Source of the DNA: Iocasia fonsfrigidae
GTDB taxonomy: Bacteria; Bacillota; Halanaerobiia; Halanaerobiales; DTU029
Assembly (NCBI RefSeq): GCF_017751145.1
Contig: NZ_CP046640.1
Coordinates: forward strand, 1,840,137-1,904,136
Length of the DNA stretch: 64,000 nucleotides
Reading direction: 5' to 3'
Position numbers and translations under genes: made by a program. The notes under the pieces were generated by a model. It ran no database searches, was not told the DNA's origin, and saw only the letters and a program-made list of their open reading frames with translations. Of this stretch, positions 31,431 to 39,801 are shown piece by piece. Position 1 is the first letter of the stretch; each line of letters opens with the position of its first letter.

Positions 31431-31880
31431 GTGAAGCATATTAATAAAACAAAGGATGAATATCAAAAAGTTGTAACAGGAAATCAGGCCCCTACAGCAA
31501 AGTTTGCGAATTTTATTAAAGCCTATATTGTAGGGGGATTTTTTTGTGTTATTGGACAGGGGTTATGGCATATCTATATGTTTGCTAATCTTTCTCAAGA
31601 AGATGCAGGGGTTTTAAGTACAATTACAATGATTTTTATTGGGGGGTTATTGACTGGAATAGGGGTTTATGATGAGATAGGACAGTTTGCAGGTGCAGGT
31701 TCAATAGTCCCTGTAAGCGGTTTTGCCAATGCAATGGTGTCACCGGCAATGGAGTTCAAACAGGACGGGTTGATTCTGGGATTAGGTGCCAAGATGTTTG
31801 ATGTTGCAGGTCCGGTGCTGGTTTATGGAATGGTGTCTGCCTTTGTAATAGGCTTATTAAAAACAGTATTAGGGGGATAA
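31431..31880 (+). CDS. spoVAC: Stage V sporulation protein AC
   Basis: The 149-residue membrane protein has about four helices and motifs typical of SpoVAC: FIKAYIVGGFFCVIGQ and FAGAGSIVPVSGFANAMVSP. SpoVAC forms a channel in the inner forespore membrane that takes part in dipicolinic acid uptake and in its release at germination. The start is GTG 31431; AAAGGAG lies 14 bases upstream, a long spacing, but no better start exists. It is first of a three-gene operon spoVAC-AD-AE. A forespore (sigma-G type) promoter would be expected in 31276-31430, though I cannot point to one securely. Confidence 0.95.
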   Translation: MKHINKTKDEYQKVVTGNQAPTAKFANFIKAYIVGGFFCVIGQGLWHIYMFANLSQEDAGVLSTITMIFIGGLLTGIGVYDEIGQFAGAGSIVPVSGFANAMVSPAMEFKQDGLILGLGAKMFDVAGPVLVYGMVSAFVIGLLKTVLGG

Positions 31881-31885
31881 ATAAT

Positions 31886-32902
31886 ATGGCTGAAAAATTA
31901 CAGGGCCAAACAATAAGTTATAAAAACCCACCACATATTATAGCCCATGGTTCTATAGTTGGTCCAGAAGAGGGGAAAGGTCCACTGGGAGATAGTTTTG
32001 ATCTGGTTTGTGAAGATGTAAAATGTGAGGAAAAAACCTGGGAAAAGGGAGAGAAGAAAATGGTTGCTGATCTTATTGAACTTACTCTCGGTAAAGCCTC
32101 AATCTCAGCCTCAGATGTAGATTTTCTAATAGCAGGTGATCTGTTGGATCAGATAATTACTGCTAATTTTGTTTCCCGAGATTATGATATCCCTTTTCTT
32201 GGTATTTACGGGGCTTGTTCAACAGCGGTTGAGGCCTTAGCATTGGGGAGTATGAAGATGGATGGTGGGTATGCAGACTGTATATTATGTTTTGCCTCAA
32301 GTAATTATCAGACAGCAGAAAGACAATTCAGGACACCATTGGAATATGGGGTCCAGTATACAGGTAATAATCAGTGGACAGTTACAGGGGCAGGTGCATA
32401 TCTTTTGGGGTGGATAGGTGGAAAGGTCTGGATTACCCATAGTACTATTGGTAAGGTGATAGACCTGGGTATTAAAGATGCTAATGATATGGGAGCTGCT
32501 ATGGCCCCGGCAGCAGCAGATACTATTTTACAGCACTTTACTGATTTAAATAGAGGACCGCAGGATTATGATATGATTATAACCGGTGATCTAGCAGGAA
32601 TAGGGAAGAAAATTTTGACCAGTCTATTAGAAGAAAAGAATATTAAAACCGGGAATAAACTTCAGGACTGTGGAGCGATGATTTTTGGTGGTAAGAAAAA
32701 ATATGGGGCTGGTGGTAGTGGATGTGCAGCATCTGCTGTTATAATAGGTAGTGTAATTATACCACAAATTATAAGTGGGAAATTAAATAGGGTGCTGGTT
32801 ATTGGAACGGGTGCATTACTGAGCCCCTTAAGTGTTCTGCAGAATGAATCGGTTCCAGGGATAGCCCATGCAGTAGTAATAGAAAAGATACCAGAGGAGT
32901 GA
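31886..32902 (+). CDS. spoVAD: Stage V sporulation protein AD
   Basis: The 338-residue thiolase-like protein binds dipicolinic acid during sporulation. The family pattern is clear: IAHGSIVGPEEGKGPLGDSF at about 14-33, FLGIYGACSTAVEALALGS with the thiolase-position cysteine, and CGAMIFGGKKKYGAGGSGCA near residue 265. ATG 31886 lies 5 bases after spoVAC; the 3' end overlaps the next frame by 4 bases. It is cytosolic and membrane-associated in the forespore. Confidence 0.95.
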   Translation: MAEKLQGQTISYKNPPHIIAHGSIVGPEEGKGPLGDSFDLVCEDVKCEEKTWEKGEKKMVADLIELTLGKASISASDVDFLIAGDLLDQIITANFVSRDYDIPFLGIYGACSTAVEALALGSMKMDGGYADCILCFASSNYQTAERQFRTPLEYGVQYTGNNQWTVTGAGAYLLGWIGGKVWITHSTIGKVIDLGIKDANDMGAAMAPAAADTILQHFTDLNRGPQDYDMIITGDLAGIGKKILTSLLEEKNIKTGNKLQDCGAMIFGGKKKYGAGGSGCAASAVIIGSVIIPQIISGKLNRVLVIGTGALLSPLSVLQNESVPGIAHAVVIEKIPEE

Positions 32903-33261
32903 TAGGATTGGGTAATTATTTTACAGCCTTCTTAATTGGTGGATTAATCTGTGGATTGGGTCAGGTTTTTCTGGATAATACAAAATATAAACCTGCCCAC
33001 TTATTGGTTGCTTTAGTAGTCCTAGGCGCGGTTTTTACTGGTTTAGGGTGGTATGAACCACTAATAAAGTTTGCTGGGGCAGGTGTAACTATTCCTGTTT
33101 CAAATTTTGGTAATATCCTGACTAAAGGTGTTTTAATGGAAGCTGGCAGAGATGGTTTGTTGGGATTGTTTAAAGGCTTACTTGAAGTTGGTAGTGCTGG
33201 AATAAGTGCTTCGGTTATTATTTCTTTTTTTATGGCTGTTATATTTAATCCTAAGGCTTGA
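32899..33261 (+). CDS. spoVAE: Stage V sporulation protein AE (SpoVAEB type)
   Basis: The 120-residue membrane protein with four helices (FLIGGLICGLGQVFLD, then FAGAGVTIPVSNFGNILTKG) is a paralogue of SpoVAC and completes the minimal clostridial spoVAC-AD-AE channel set. GTG 32899 overlaps the spoVAD stop (GTGA). TTG 32908 is an alternative start, well spaced from AGAGGAG. The bacillar genes spoVAA, AB, AEA and AF are not adjacent, as is usual in clostridia. Confidence 0.93.
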   Translation: MIGLGNYFTAFLIGGLICGLGQVFLDNTKYKPAHLLVALVVLGAVFTGLGWYEPLIKFAGAGVTIPVSNFGNILTKGVLMEAGRDGLLGLFKGLLEVGSAGISASVIISFFMAVIFNPKA

Positions 33262-33477
33262 GTAGTAATATATTTTAACTGTAAGATTAAGATATTTATT
33301 TTTAGATATTAATAGGGTATAATAGGGTTATATAAGTTATTAAACAATTTATATAAGCAGCATTATGAAATTGGAAAGGGAAGGGAGAACTAATATTATT
33401 GGTTTCTTAAAGTACAAACATAAGGATTTTGTAAATAAAACTTCTATCAAGATTAAGTCTGGGATAGGGGTTTTTTC

Positions 33478-33506
33478 TTGACATTGGTAGATAAAAATGT
33501 TATAGA
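33478..33506 (+). promoter_or_regulatory. Candidate promoter for MFS-methyltransferase unit
   Basis: TTGACA (33478-33483), 17 bases, TATAGA (33501-33506). It lies about 130 bases upstream of the MFS start. Nothing else definite is seen in 33262-33637. Confidence 0.6.
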
Positions 33507-33637
33507 TAGATGGACAGAAAAAATATTAAGGGGGTAAATTATATTATGATCTCTTAGTGATAATTTTAAGTAAAATTGGCAGCAAAAGTTAAATATATAA
33601 AAAATATATATCAGGAAAGGATAATGATAGTTTTATT

Positions 33638-34924
33638 ATGGAAGATAACATTGTATTAGAAGAAAAACCAATTAAAACATCTTTTTATTATGGTTGGATT
33701 GTATTAATAATTGCAGCTTTATCTTACTTTTTTTCTGGCCCAGGTCAGACATATTCTATTTCAATTTTTATTGATCATTATATTGATAAATTTAACTGGA
33801 GCCGGTCTTTGATCTCCAGTCTTTATTCAATGGCTACCCTGGGTTCAGGTTTAATTATGACGGGGGTTGGTAGGTACATAGATAAACTCGGCCAGCGTAA
33901 AATGTTAACGATTGTTCCTTTTGTTTTTGGTCTGGCCTGTTTCTGGATGAGTAGTGTTTTCAACCCAATTATGATCTTTATAGGTTTTTTATTTTTGCGT
34001 TTATTAGGTCAGGGTTCAATGACTTTAATTCCACAGACACTAATACCACACTGGTTTAAAAACAAAAGGGGATTTGCCTTAAGTATAATGGGGCTTGGAG
34101 GTGTCATTGCTTCCAGTTTGTTGCCTCCTTTAAACAACTGGATGATAGGGAGTCAGGGATTGAAATTAACCTGGTGGTTCTGGGGTATTCTACTTATTTT
34201 CTTAATGACTCCACTGGGATGGTTTTTTATTCGCAACAAACCAGAGAATATAGGTTTAACACCTGATGGTGTTGAAAAAGGTGATTTTAGAGCAAAGATA
34301 ACTCCCCGGGTTTATATGAGTAATGACCCATGGACCTTAAAACAGGCAATGACTACCCGGGCATTCTGGTTTATGATTTATTGTATTGTAGTACCTTCAC
34401 TGGTTAACACAGGCTTAACTTTTCATATGGTATCTATAGTTACTGAAAAAGGTTTTTCATCAGGTTTTGCTGCTTATATTTTAAGTATTTCTGCAATAAT
34501 ACGTTTCCCAATTACTTTTTTAGCAGGATATTTGTTAGATAGGATAAGGGTTCATATCCTTAAAGCTGTTAATTTTTTTCTTCTGGCAGGGGCATTATTT
34601 TTAATCTTACAGGCTGATAGTAAAATTACCTTAATAATATATGCCCTGGTTCATGGTGTATTTATGGTTTTTGATAATGTAAGTACTGGGGTGCTCTGGC
34701 CGAATTATTTTGGCAATAAGTATTTGGGAAGTATACGTGGATTTACGATGACAGCGATAGTAATAGGTTCATCATTAGGTCCTCTGCCTTTTGGTATAGC
34801 CTATGATTATTTTGGCGGCTATAAGGAGGTAATGATTATTACGATGATTTTACCAATACTTGCTATCATAGCAGCATTTGTTTCTCCACCACCAGAGTAT
34901 ACGGCAGAAAAGGGTGAAAAATAA
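33638..34924 (+). CDS. MFS transporter, OFA (oxalate/formate antiporter-like) family
   Basis: The 428-residue protein has twelve predicted helices. N-terminal YGWIVLIIAALSYFFSGPGQ matches the OFA start pattern, the loop 2-3 motif reads GRYIDKLGQRKML, and helix 5 holds GLGGVIASSLLPP. It would exchange or take up small organic acids, but the substrate is undetermined. The ATG at 33638 has AGGAAAGG at long spacing. It is followed 3 bases later by a methyltransferase gene, so the two are almost certainly co-transcribed. Confidence 0.85.
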   Translation: MEDNIVLEEKPIKTSFYYGWIVLIIAALSYFFSGPGQTYSISIFIDHYIDKFNWSRSLISSLYSMATLGSGLIMTGVGRYIDKLGQRKMLTIVPFVFGLACFWMSSVFNPIMIFIGFLFLRLLGQGSMTLIPQTLIPHWFKNKRGFALSIMGLGGVIASSLLPPLNNWMIGSQGLKLTWWFWGILLIFLMTPLGWFFIRNKPENIGLTPDGVEKGDFRAKITPRVYMSNDPWTLKQAMTTRAFWFMIYCIVVPSLVNTGLTFHMVSIVTEKGFSSGFAAYILSISAIIRFPITFLAGYLLDRIRVHILKAVNFFLLAGALFLILQADSKITLIIYALVHGVFMVFDNVSTGVLWPNYFGNKYLGSIRGFTMTAIVIGSSLGPLPFGIAYDYFGGYKEVMIITMILPILAIIAAFVSPPPEYTAEKGEK

Positions 34925-34927
34925 AAA

Positions 34928-35560
34928 ATGGATTGTAAAATATGTAATAATAAAACGCTGGATATACTGGAATTAGAGTCAATATATTATTATTGTCCCA
35001 AATGTAATCTAATCTTCATAGATGAAATCTCAATCCTTGATAGTATTGAAGAAAAAAGTAGATATGAAGAACATGAAAACGGCCATGAAAACCAGGGCTA
35101 TGTAAGAATGTTTGAGATTTTTATTAAGCAGGTAATTGAACCATATATAAGCAAGACCGGATTAGTACTGGATTTTGGCTGTGGTCCAGGACCTGTTCTG
35201 GGAGCTCTTTTAAAAGAGAGGGATTTTACTGTTGACCAATATGATCCATATTTTTTTCCAGAACGGGTTTTTGAGGGTAAAAAATATGATTTAATTACAT
35301 CTACAGAGGTATTTGAACATTTAAAAGAACCTCTTCAGGAAATGAATAAGTTATATGAACACCTTAAAAAAGATGCTTATCTGGCTATCATGACCTCTTT
35401 TCATCCAGGGATTGATGATTTTGCAGACTGGTGGTATAAAAGAGATCCTACCCATATTACCTTTTATAATAGTAATACATTTAAGGAGATTGCCCGGAAA
35501 TATTCTTTGGAGATAGTGTTTGAGGATGGGGATAAATATTGTTTGTTTAAAAAAAGATAG
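34928..35560 (+). CDS. SAM-dependent methyltransferase with N-terminal zinc ribbon
   Basis: In this 210-residue protein, residues 3-30 carry CKIC...CPKC, a four-cysteine zinc ribbon. The catalytic part has LVLDFGCGPGPVLGALL (motif I), DQYDPYFF and ITSTEVFEHLKEP (motif IV), typical of methyltransferase 23. Its substrate is unknown. Tight linkage to the MFS transporter suggests it modifies the transported compound or a related metabolite (inference). A terminator follows immediately. Confidence 0.82.
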   Translation: MDCKICNNKTLDILELESIYYYCPKCNLIFIDEISILDSIEEKSRYEEHENGHENQGYVRMFEIFIKQVIEPYISKTGLVLDFGCGPGPVLGALLKERDFTVDQYDPYFFPERVFEGKKYDLITSTEVFEHLKEPLQEMNKLYEHLKKDAYLAIMTSFHPGIDDFADWWYKRDPTHITFYNSNTFKEIARKYSLEIVFEDGDKYCLFKKR

Positions 35561-35569
35561 AGATATTAA

Positions 35570-35602
35570 AAAACCTCCAGAAAATAGTCTGGAGGTTTTT
35601 AA
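35570..35602 (+). terminator. Terminator after MFS-methyltransferase operon
   Basis: AACCTCCAGA and TCTGGAGGTT pair around AAATAG with A- and T-tracts on both sides. Confidence 0.88.
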
Positions 35603-35689
35603 TTAGAGATATACTAATTTCTGTATTAAAGTATATGATAATGTATAGGCTATACAATGACAGTAAAATCATTGTAGGGGGTTTCAGTA

Positions 35690-36415
35690 ATGAAGATAAT
35701 AATCGAAGTAATTTTACAGACCATTCTAGCTTTTTTTGCTATACTTTTTTTTACTAGACTAATAGGGAAGAAACAGATAGCAGAGTTATCTTTTTCTGAT
35801 TATATTAATGGTATTACCTTTGGTTCAATTGCTGCTACTTTAGCAACTGATACTGCTCAAAGGACCTGGCAGCATTTTATCGGTTTGTTTCTTTTTGCAT
35901 TCTTGACATTTTTGATGCAGTATATAACCCTAAAAAACAGAACAGCCCTAAAGGTTATTGAGGGTGAGCCTACAGTTCTGATACATAAAGGAAAGATTTT
36001 AGAAAAGAATATGAAGGAAACAAGAATAAATATAGGGGATTTATTATCTGAGTTAAGGCAGAATAACATTTTTGATATTAGAGATGTGCATTATGCTATT
36101 CTGGAGACAGATGGGAAGTTAAGTGTTCTGCCTAATGCTGATAAGAAACCACTTACTCCCAGTGATATAAAACAGACCGGTCAGGAAGAGGCAGTCAATT
36201 CGGAACTTATAGTAGATGGAAAGATAATTAAACAAAATATAAAGCAGCATGGACTAAATAGTAAGTGGTTAAGGGAACAATTAAAAAATAATAATATTGA
36301 AAAGGTTGCGGATGTTGTTTATGCTGCCTATAATCCCGTAGATGGTAGTCTATATTTTGACCTTAAAAAAGATAAACTGGGCAAGGATAAATTAGATATA
36401 AGTGATATAGAATAA
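35690..36415 (+). CDS. DUF421 (YetF-like) membrane protein
   Basis: The 241-residue protein has two to three N-terminal helices (about 5-24, 38-52, 62-80), then the DUF421 cytosolic domain with EGEPTVLIHKGKILEKNMKE and DIRDVHYAILETDGKLSVLP. A YetF-type second part follows (LIVDGKIIKQN...). The family is widespread in spore formers and lacks a settled biochemical function. The ATG follows TAGGGGGTTTCAGTA. Confidence 0.85.
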   Translation: MKIIIEVILQTILAFFAILFFTRLIGKKQIAELSFSDYINGITFGSIAATLATDTAQRTWQHFIGLFLFAFLTFLMQYITLKNRTALKVIEGEPTVLIHKGKILEKNMKETRINIGDLLSELRQNNIFDIRDVHYAILETDGKLSVLPNADKKPLTPSDIKQTGQEEAVNSELIVDGKIIKQNIKQHGLNSKWLREQLKNNNIEKVADVVYAAYNPVDGSLYFDLKKDKLGKDKLDISDIE

Positions 36416-36416
36416 C

Positions 36417-36509
36417 TTATAATTTTTCTTTTTTGTATAAGTAGTAAAGTATAGCAAAGGAAAAAATGACAAAAATTATAGTAGACAATAATTTTAAAAG
36501 AATATTCAT
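36417..36509 (-). CDS. Possible 30-residue membrane peptide
   Basis: On the minus strand, AAAGGAGG is followed after 2 bases by ATG and a frame of 30 codons: MNILLKLLSTIIFVIFSFAI then LYYLYKKEKL, one hydrophobic helix with a basic tail. TATAAT lies about 35 bases upstream. The binding-site spacing is too short for comfort, so this is tentative. It converges with the DUF421 gene, stopping two bases from its end. Confidence 0.35.
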   Translation of the reverse strand: MNILLKLLSTIIFVIFSFAILYYLYKKEKL

Positions 36510-36698
36510 AGCCTCCTTTATGATGATTTTTTCTTTATTATACCTAGTTTTTTATATTTGATACTTGTAAAAATAAAATTAACTATTTACTATAAATCAT
36601 AATCTTTTGGATTACGATTTTTTTAAAATCTGGCTAGCAGAGACATTTTGTTCAGGAAATTATGCAATTTTGAAATTGTTGATAACTTTAAAGACCGC

Positions 36699-36819
36699 CC
36701 AATATATTTACTTACCTTGTCGTGCACTATGGCGTCCTGCCTTCGTTTACTGTCGAGAAATTGTCTTCCGGCGTCCATGCCTCCAGCCAATTTCTAGAGT
36801 CGTCCAGTAAATATATTGG
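36699..36819 (+). repeat. Structured repeat family A, copy 4
   Basis: Outer arms CCAATATATTTACT (36699-36712) and AGTAAATATATTGG (36806-36819), and inner arms AGAAATTG (36756-36763) and CAATTTCT (36788-36795), are perfect. Loops carry CCTTGTCGTGCACTATGGC, GTCCTGCCTTCG, TTACTGTCG, CCGGCGTCC and AGAGTCGTCC. Upstream GATAACTTTAAAGACCG matches copy 2. Downstream AAAAGTGGTTC and GAAGCCATTTTGTT (36853-36914) are the counterpart of the trailing hairpin. An open frame at 36607-36810 is an artefact of the repeat. Otherwise the 36510-37016 gap looks empty. Confidence 0.9.
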
Positions 36820-37016
36820 TCTGGTTTATAATAAGTAGTTATTTTTGAGTGAAAAGTGGTTCTAAGAAAAAATTAATAATTAGTAACTAAATCTGGCTGG
36901 CGAAGCCATTTTGTTTTTATACAATAGACGTTATTACAATTTTTTTAATTTGTTTTTAATCTAACCTTGTTATAATCTCTATAAAGTTATTTATGTATAT
37001 TCAAGGGGGGATGGTC

Positions 37017-37463
37017 TTGTATATAAAGGATTTTATGATAAGGAATATGACCTCTGTTTCTGATTGTGACACATTAGAATATGCTATTGAGTTAATGCAA
37101 AAAGCACAGATGAATGTATTACCGGTGGTAGATAATGAAAATATTTATTTGGGTAGTATTTATAGTAGGAACCTACTTAAAAATATTTTGCCAGAGGAAT
37201 ATGGGTATCTGGAAAGTGTTCGATTATTACATAATGTAAATCAAGCTGCCAATAATTTGCATGAAATACGTAGGAAATTAGTTAAAGATTATATGTCTAA
37301 AAAAGTGATTGCCCTTAAGGATTCAGATGAGATGAAACATGTAGCCGAGATAATGTTAAAAAATAAGGAGTCTGTTTTATTTATCACCAATAAAATTGGT
37401 AGACTGAGGGGTTACATTAATAGAGGGGATTTGCTTTATTATTTGTTGAAAGCAGGTGAATAG
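37017..37463 (+). CDS. CBS-domain pair protein
   Basis: The 148-residue protein has two CBS domains: MIRNMTSVSDCDTLEYAIEL...MNVLPVVDNE (about 6-60) and VKDYMSKKVIALKDSDEMKH...VLFITN (about 90-140). CBS pairs bind adenine nucleotides and regulate partner proteins. The start is taken as TTG 37017, six bases after AAGGGGGG; ATG 36993 and 37011 overlap the binding site. It ends 6 bases before the antiporter gene, so it is probably the antiporter's regulatory subunit. Confidence 0.8.
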   Translation: MYIKDFMIRNMTSVSDCDTLEYAIELMQKAQMNVLPVVDNENIYLGSIYSRNLLKNILPEEYGYLESVRLLHNVNQAANNLHEIRRKLVKDYMSKKVIALKDSDEMKHVAEIMLKNKESVLFITNKIGRLRGYINRGDLLYYLLKAGE

Positions 37464-37469
37464 ATTAAG

Positions 37470-38753
37470 ATGGGTAGTTTAAAATCAGTAGAAGACCTAC
37501 AAGGATTACAAGACTGGTTTGTATTAAATGGGGTCAGTGATATTGACCTATATATAATTGCTCTATTAATATTTCTGGCTATGTTGATAGTTCTATTAGT
37601 AAAAAAAATGCACATTCCCATTGTAGTTGGTTATGTTTTTCTGGGCATGTTGTTAAGTGTAAGTGTTGTCAACTGCTTGCCTTTTTTATCGGCTGAGGTT
37701 AAAAGATGGTATGCCTTTTCGGTTGAGACATTTGATTATATACCAGACCTTGCCCTAGCTTTTATAGCTTTTACAATAGGAAGTGAATTATCGATTAAAA
37801 TCCTTAAAAACTTAGGGAAAAAGATTATTCTAATAGTTTTTTTTGAGTCAATAGGTGCTTTTCTGTTAGTTTTTCTAGCTTTGTTGGCCATAGGCCAACC
37901 GTTTTATCTGGCAATAATTCTTGGTGCTATTGCATCAGCTACGGCTCCGGCGGCAACGGTTATGGTTTTAAAGGAATATAATGCCCAGGGTTCATTGACT
38001 TCAACTTTGTTAGCTGTAGTAGGGATTGATGATGCCTTGGCTCTTACTTTATTTAGTTTTGCTGAACCTATTTCATTAATTAAGATTTCTGGTACAGGTA
38101 GTTTATCACTGAGCAATGCTTTTTTTATACCCTTATGTGAAGTATTAGTCTCTGTTCTTTTAGGGGGAATTATTGGATTTATTTCTATTAAATTAATAGT
38201 TAAGTATGAAGATAAAACTAAAAAAATATTAATTCTGGCAGCAACGGTAATTGGAACTTCTGCTATTTCAGTAATATGGGGGATATCTCCTTTAATTAGT
38301 AATATGGCAGTTGGTTTTTCTTATAGAAATTTTGTTGACAAAAACCCTGGTATCGCAGAATACTTAGAGGTTTTTACAATCCCACTCTATGCCATGTTCT
38401 TTATCTTAGCAGGTACTAAAATCAGGATCATGGCTGTCAGCTCAATAGGGTTTTTAATAATGGCGTTAGTTTATACCCTGGCCCGCATGATTGGCAAAGT
38501 AGGTGGGGCTTCTTTAGGGGCTTATCTGGCAGATGCTGAACCAAAGATAAAGAAATATATTGGGATGGGATTATTATCTCAGGTTGGTGTAGCGGTAGCC
38601 CTAGCATATACTGTTCAAAAAGACTATGCTGCTTTTCCGAAGATAGGATTGATGGTTTTTAATATACTTTTATTTACGACTGCTTTAACTGAGGTTATTG
38701 GCCCATTGATGACCAAATATGCTGTGATTCATAGTGGTGAAGCCAGCAATTAA
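37470..38753 (+). CDS. Cation/proton antiporter (CPA family)
   Basis: The 427-residue protein has about 12-13 helices. KKMHIPIVVGYVFLGMLL, then FIAFTIGSELS, GAIASATAPAATVMVLKEY and LLAVVGIDDALALTLFSF match the CPA2/KefB-NhaA-like Na+(K+)/H+ exchanger domain; the paired aspartates in GIDDA are the ion-binding site. It exchanges monovalent cation against protons across the cytoplasmic membrane, a function in demand for a salt-adapted cell. It is co-transcribed with the CBS-pair gene. There is no TrkA-C domain, so control may rest on the CBS protein. Confidence 0.87.
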   Translation: MGSLKSVEDLQGLQDWFVLNGVSDIDLYIIALLIFLAMLIVLLVKKMHIPIVVGYVFLGMLLSVSVVNCLPFLSAEVKRWYAFSVETFDYIPDLALAFIAFTIGSELSIKILKNLGKKIILIVFFESIGAFLLVFLALLAIGQPFYLAIILGAIASATAPAATVMVLKEYNAQGSLTSTLLAVVGIDDALALTLFSFAEPISLIKISGTGSLSLSNAFFIPLCEVLVSVLLGGIIGFISIKLIVKYEDKTKKILILAATVIGTSAISVIWGISPLISNMAVGFSYRNFVDKNPGIAEYLEVFTIPLYAMFFILAGTKIRIMAVSSIGFLIMALVYTLARMIGKVGGASLGAYLADAEPKIKKYIGMGLLSQVGVAVALAYTVQKDYAAFPKIGLMVFNILLFTTALTEVIGPLMTKYAVIHSGEASN

Positions 38754-38836
38754 TTTATAGTTTTACTTATGTAAGGATTAAAAATTCTAAATTTAACACT
38801 ATACCATTTTGAAATTTTAAAGGAGTATGAATTTTA

Positions 38837-39070
38837 ATGAATGATAAAAAAACAGAACAATTACAGATTAATTTACCAGTGGAAATAAAGGAATGTCTGT
38901 TAAAAGAAGCAGCAAGTAGAGGAATGTCTGATGATGAATTAATTAATAAGATATTAGCTGATTATGCAGAAAAACACAAGGACGAGAACGTTGATAATCT
39001 TCTTAACAATGAGAAAAGTGAATATAAAGAAATTATTGATGAACTACTTGAAATACTGCGTAAATTTTAG
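38837..39070 (+). CDS. Small ribbon-helix-helix-like protein
   Basis: Residues 7-50 of this 77-residue protein (LQINLPVEIKECLLKEAASR then GMSDDELINKILADY) have the strand-helix-helix pattern of Arc/CopG DNA-binding proteins, followed by an acidic helix. It could be a small repressor or antitoxin without a visible toxin. ATG 38837 lies 11 bases after AAAGGAG. It precedes the two-component system by 47 bases. Confidence 0.6.
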   Translation: MNDKKTEQLQINLPVEIKECLLKEAASRGMSDDELINKILADYAEKHKDENVDNLLNNEKSEYKEIIDELLEILRKF

Positions 39071-39117
39071 TTTAATTATAAATAAAATACCAGTATTATT
39101 TAAGGGTGTGTTAAAAA

Positions 39118-39801
39118 ATGCGTATTTTACTTGTTGAAGATGAAGAGGATTTAGCTGTTACTATTCAAAAAAGATTAGTGAGTGAACATTTTATAGTTGA
39201 TATTACTTATAATGGGGAAGATGCTATTGATCAAACTATAGCAAATGATTATGATTTGATAATATTGGATATTATGTTACCAGAAAAGAGTGGTTTAGAG
39301 GTTCTTGAAGAATTAAGGGAATGGGAAGATAATACCCCTGTTTTAGTTTTAACAGCCCGGGATAGTTTGGAGGACAAGGTTAAAGGTTTAAACATGGGGG
39401 CTGATGATTATCTAACAAAACCATTTGCTTTTGAAGAACTACTGGCTAGAATTAAGACCTTATTGCGGAGGGGGGTGCGAGAAAATAGTAATGTAATAAA
39501 AAATGGTAACCTGGTAGTAAATACGGTTGAATACCAGGTCTACAGAGGAGATAAAAGGATTGATTTAACCTCTAAAGAATATTCTCTCCTGGAGTATTTA
39601 TTGCGTAATAGGGGATATCCTTTGACAAGAGGGCAGATAGAAGAACATGTCTGGGGTTACATGAGTGGCAATAATTCAAATGTTGTTGATGTTTATATAC
39701 GTTTTCTTAGGAAAAAAATAGATGATGGGTTTTCTGAGAAGTTGATAGAAACAATACGGGGCAAGGGCTATAGAATGAGGGTAATCAAAGATGAAAAATA
39801 G
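39118..39801 (+). CDS. OmpR-family response regulator
   Basis: The 227-residue protein has a receiver domain with acidic pocket E8/D9, phosphoacceptor D51 in LIILDIMLPEKSG, T79 and K101 in DYLTKPF. Then comes an OmpR winged helix (about 128-225, LTSKEYSLLEYLLRNRGYPL and VDVYIRFLRKKID). It is phosphorylated by the kinase encoded by the next gene, with which it overlaps by 11 bases. The regulon is unknown. Confidence 0.93.
   Translation: MRILLVEDEEDLAVTIQKRLVSEHFIVDITYNGEDAIDQTIANDYDLIILDIMLPEKSGLEVLEELREWEDNTPVLVLTARDSLEDKVKGLNMGADDYLTKPFAFEELLARIKTLLRRGVRENSNVIKNGNLVVNTVEYQVYRGDKRIDLTSKEYSLLEYLLRNRGYPLTRGQIEEHVWGYMSGNNSNVVDVYIRFLRKKIDDGFSEKLIETIRGKGYRMRVIKDEK

Noticed and set aside
36607-36810. 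Open frame of 67 codons on the + strand
   Set aside because: It runs through family A repeat copy 4, with no Shine-Dalgarno sequence and an arbitrary amino-acid composition; the repeat explains it.
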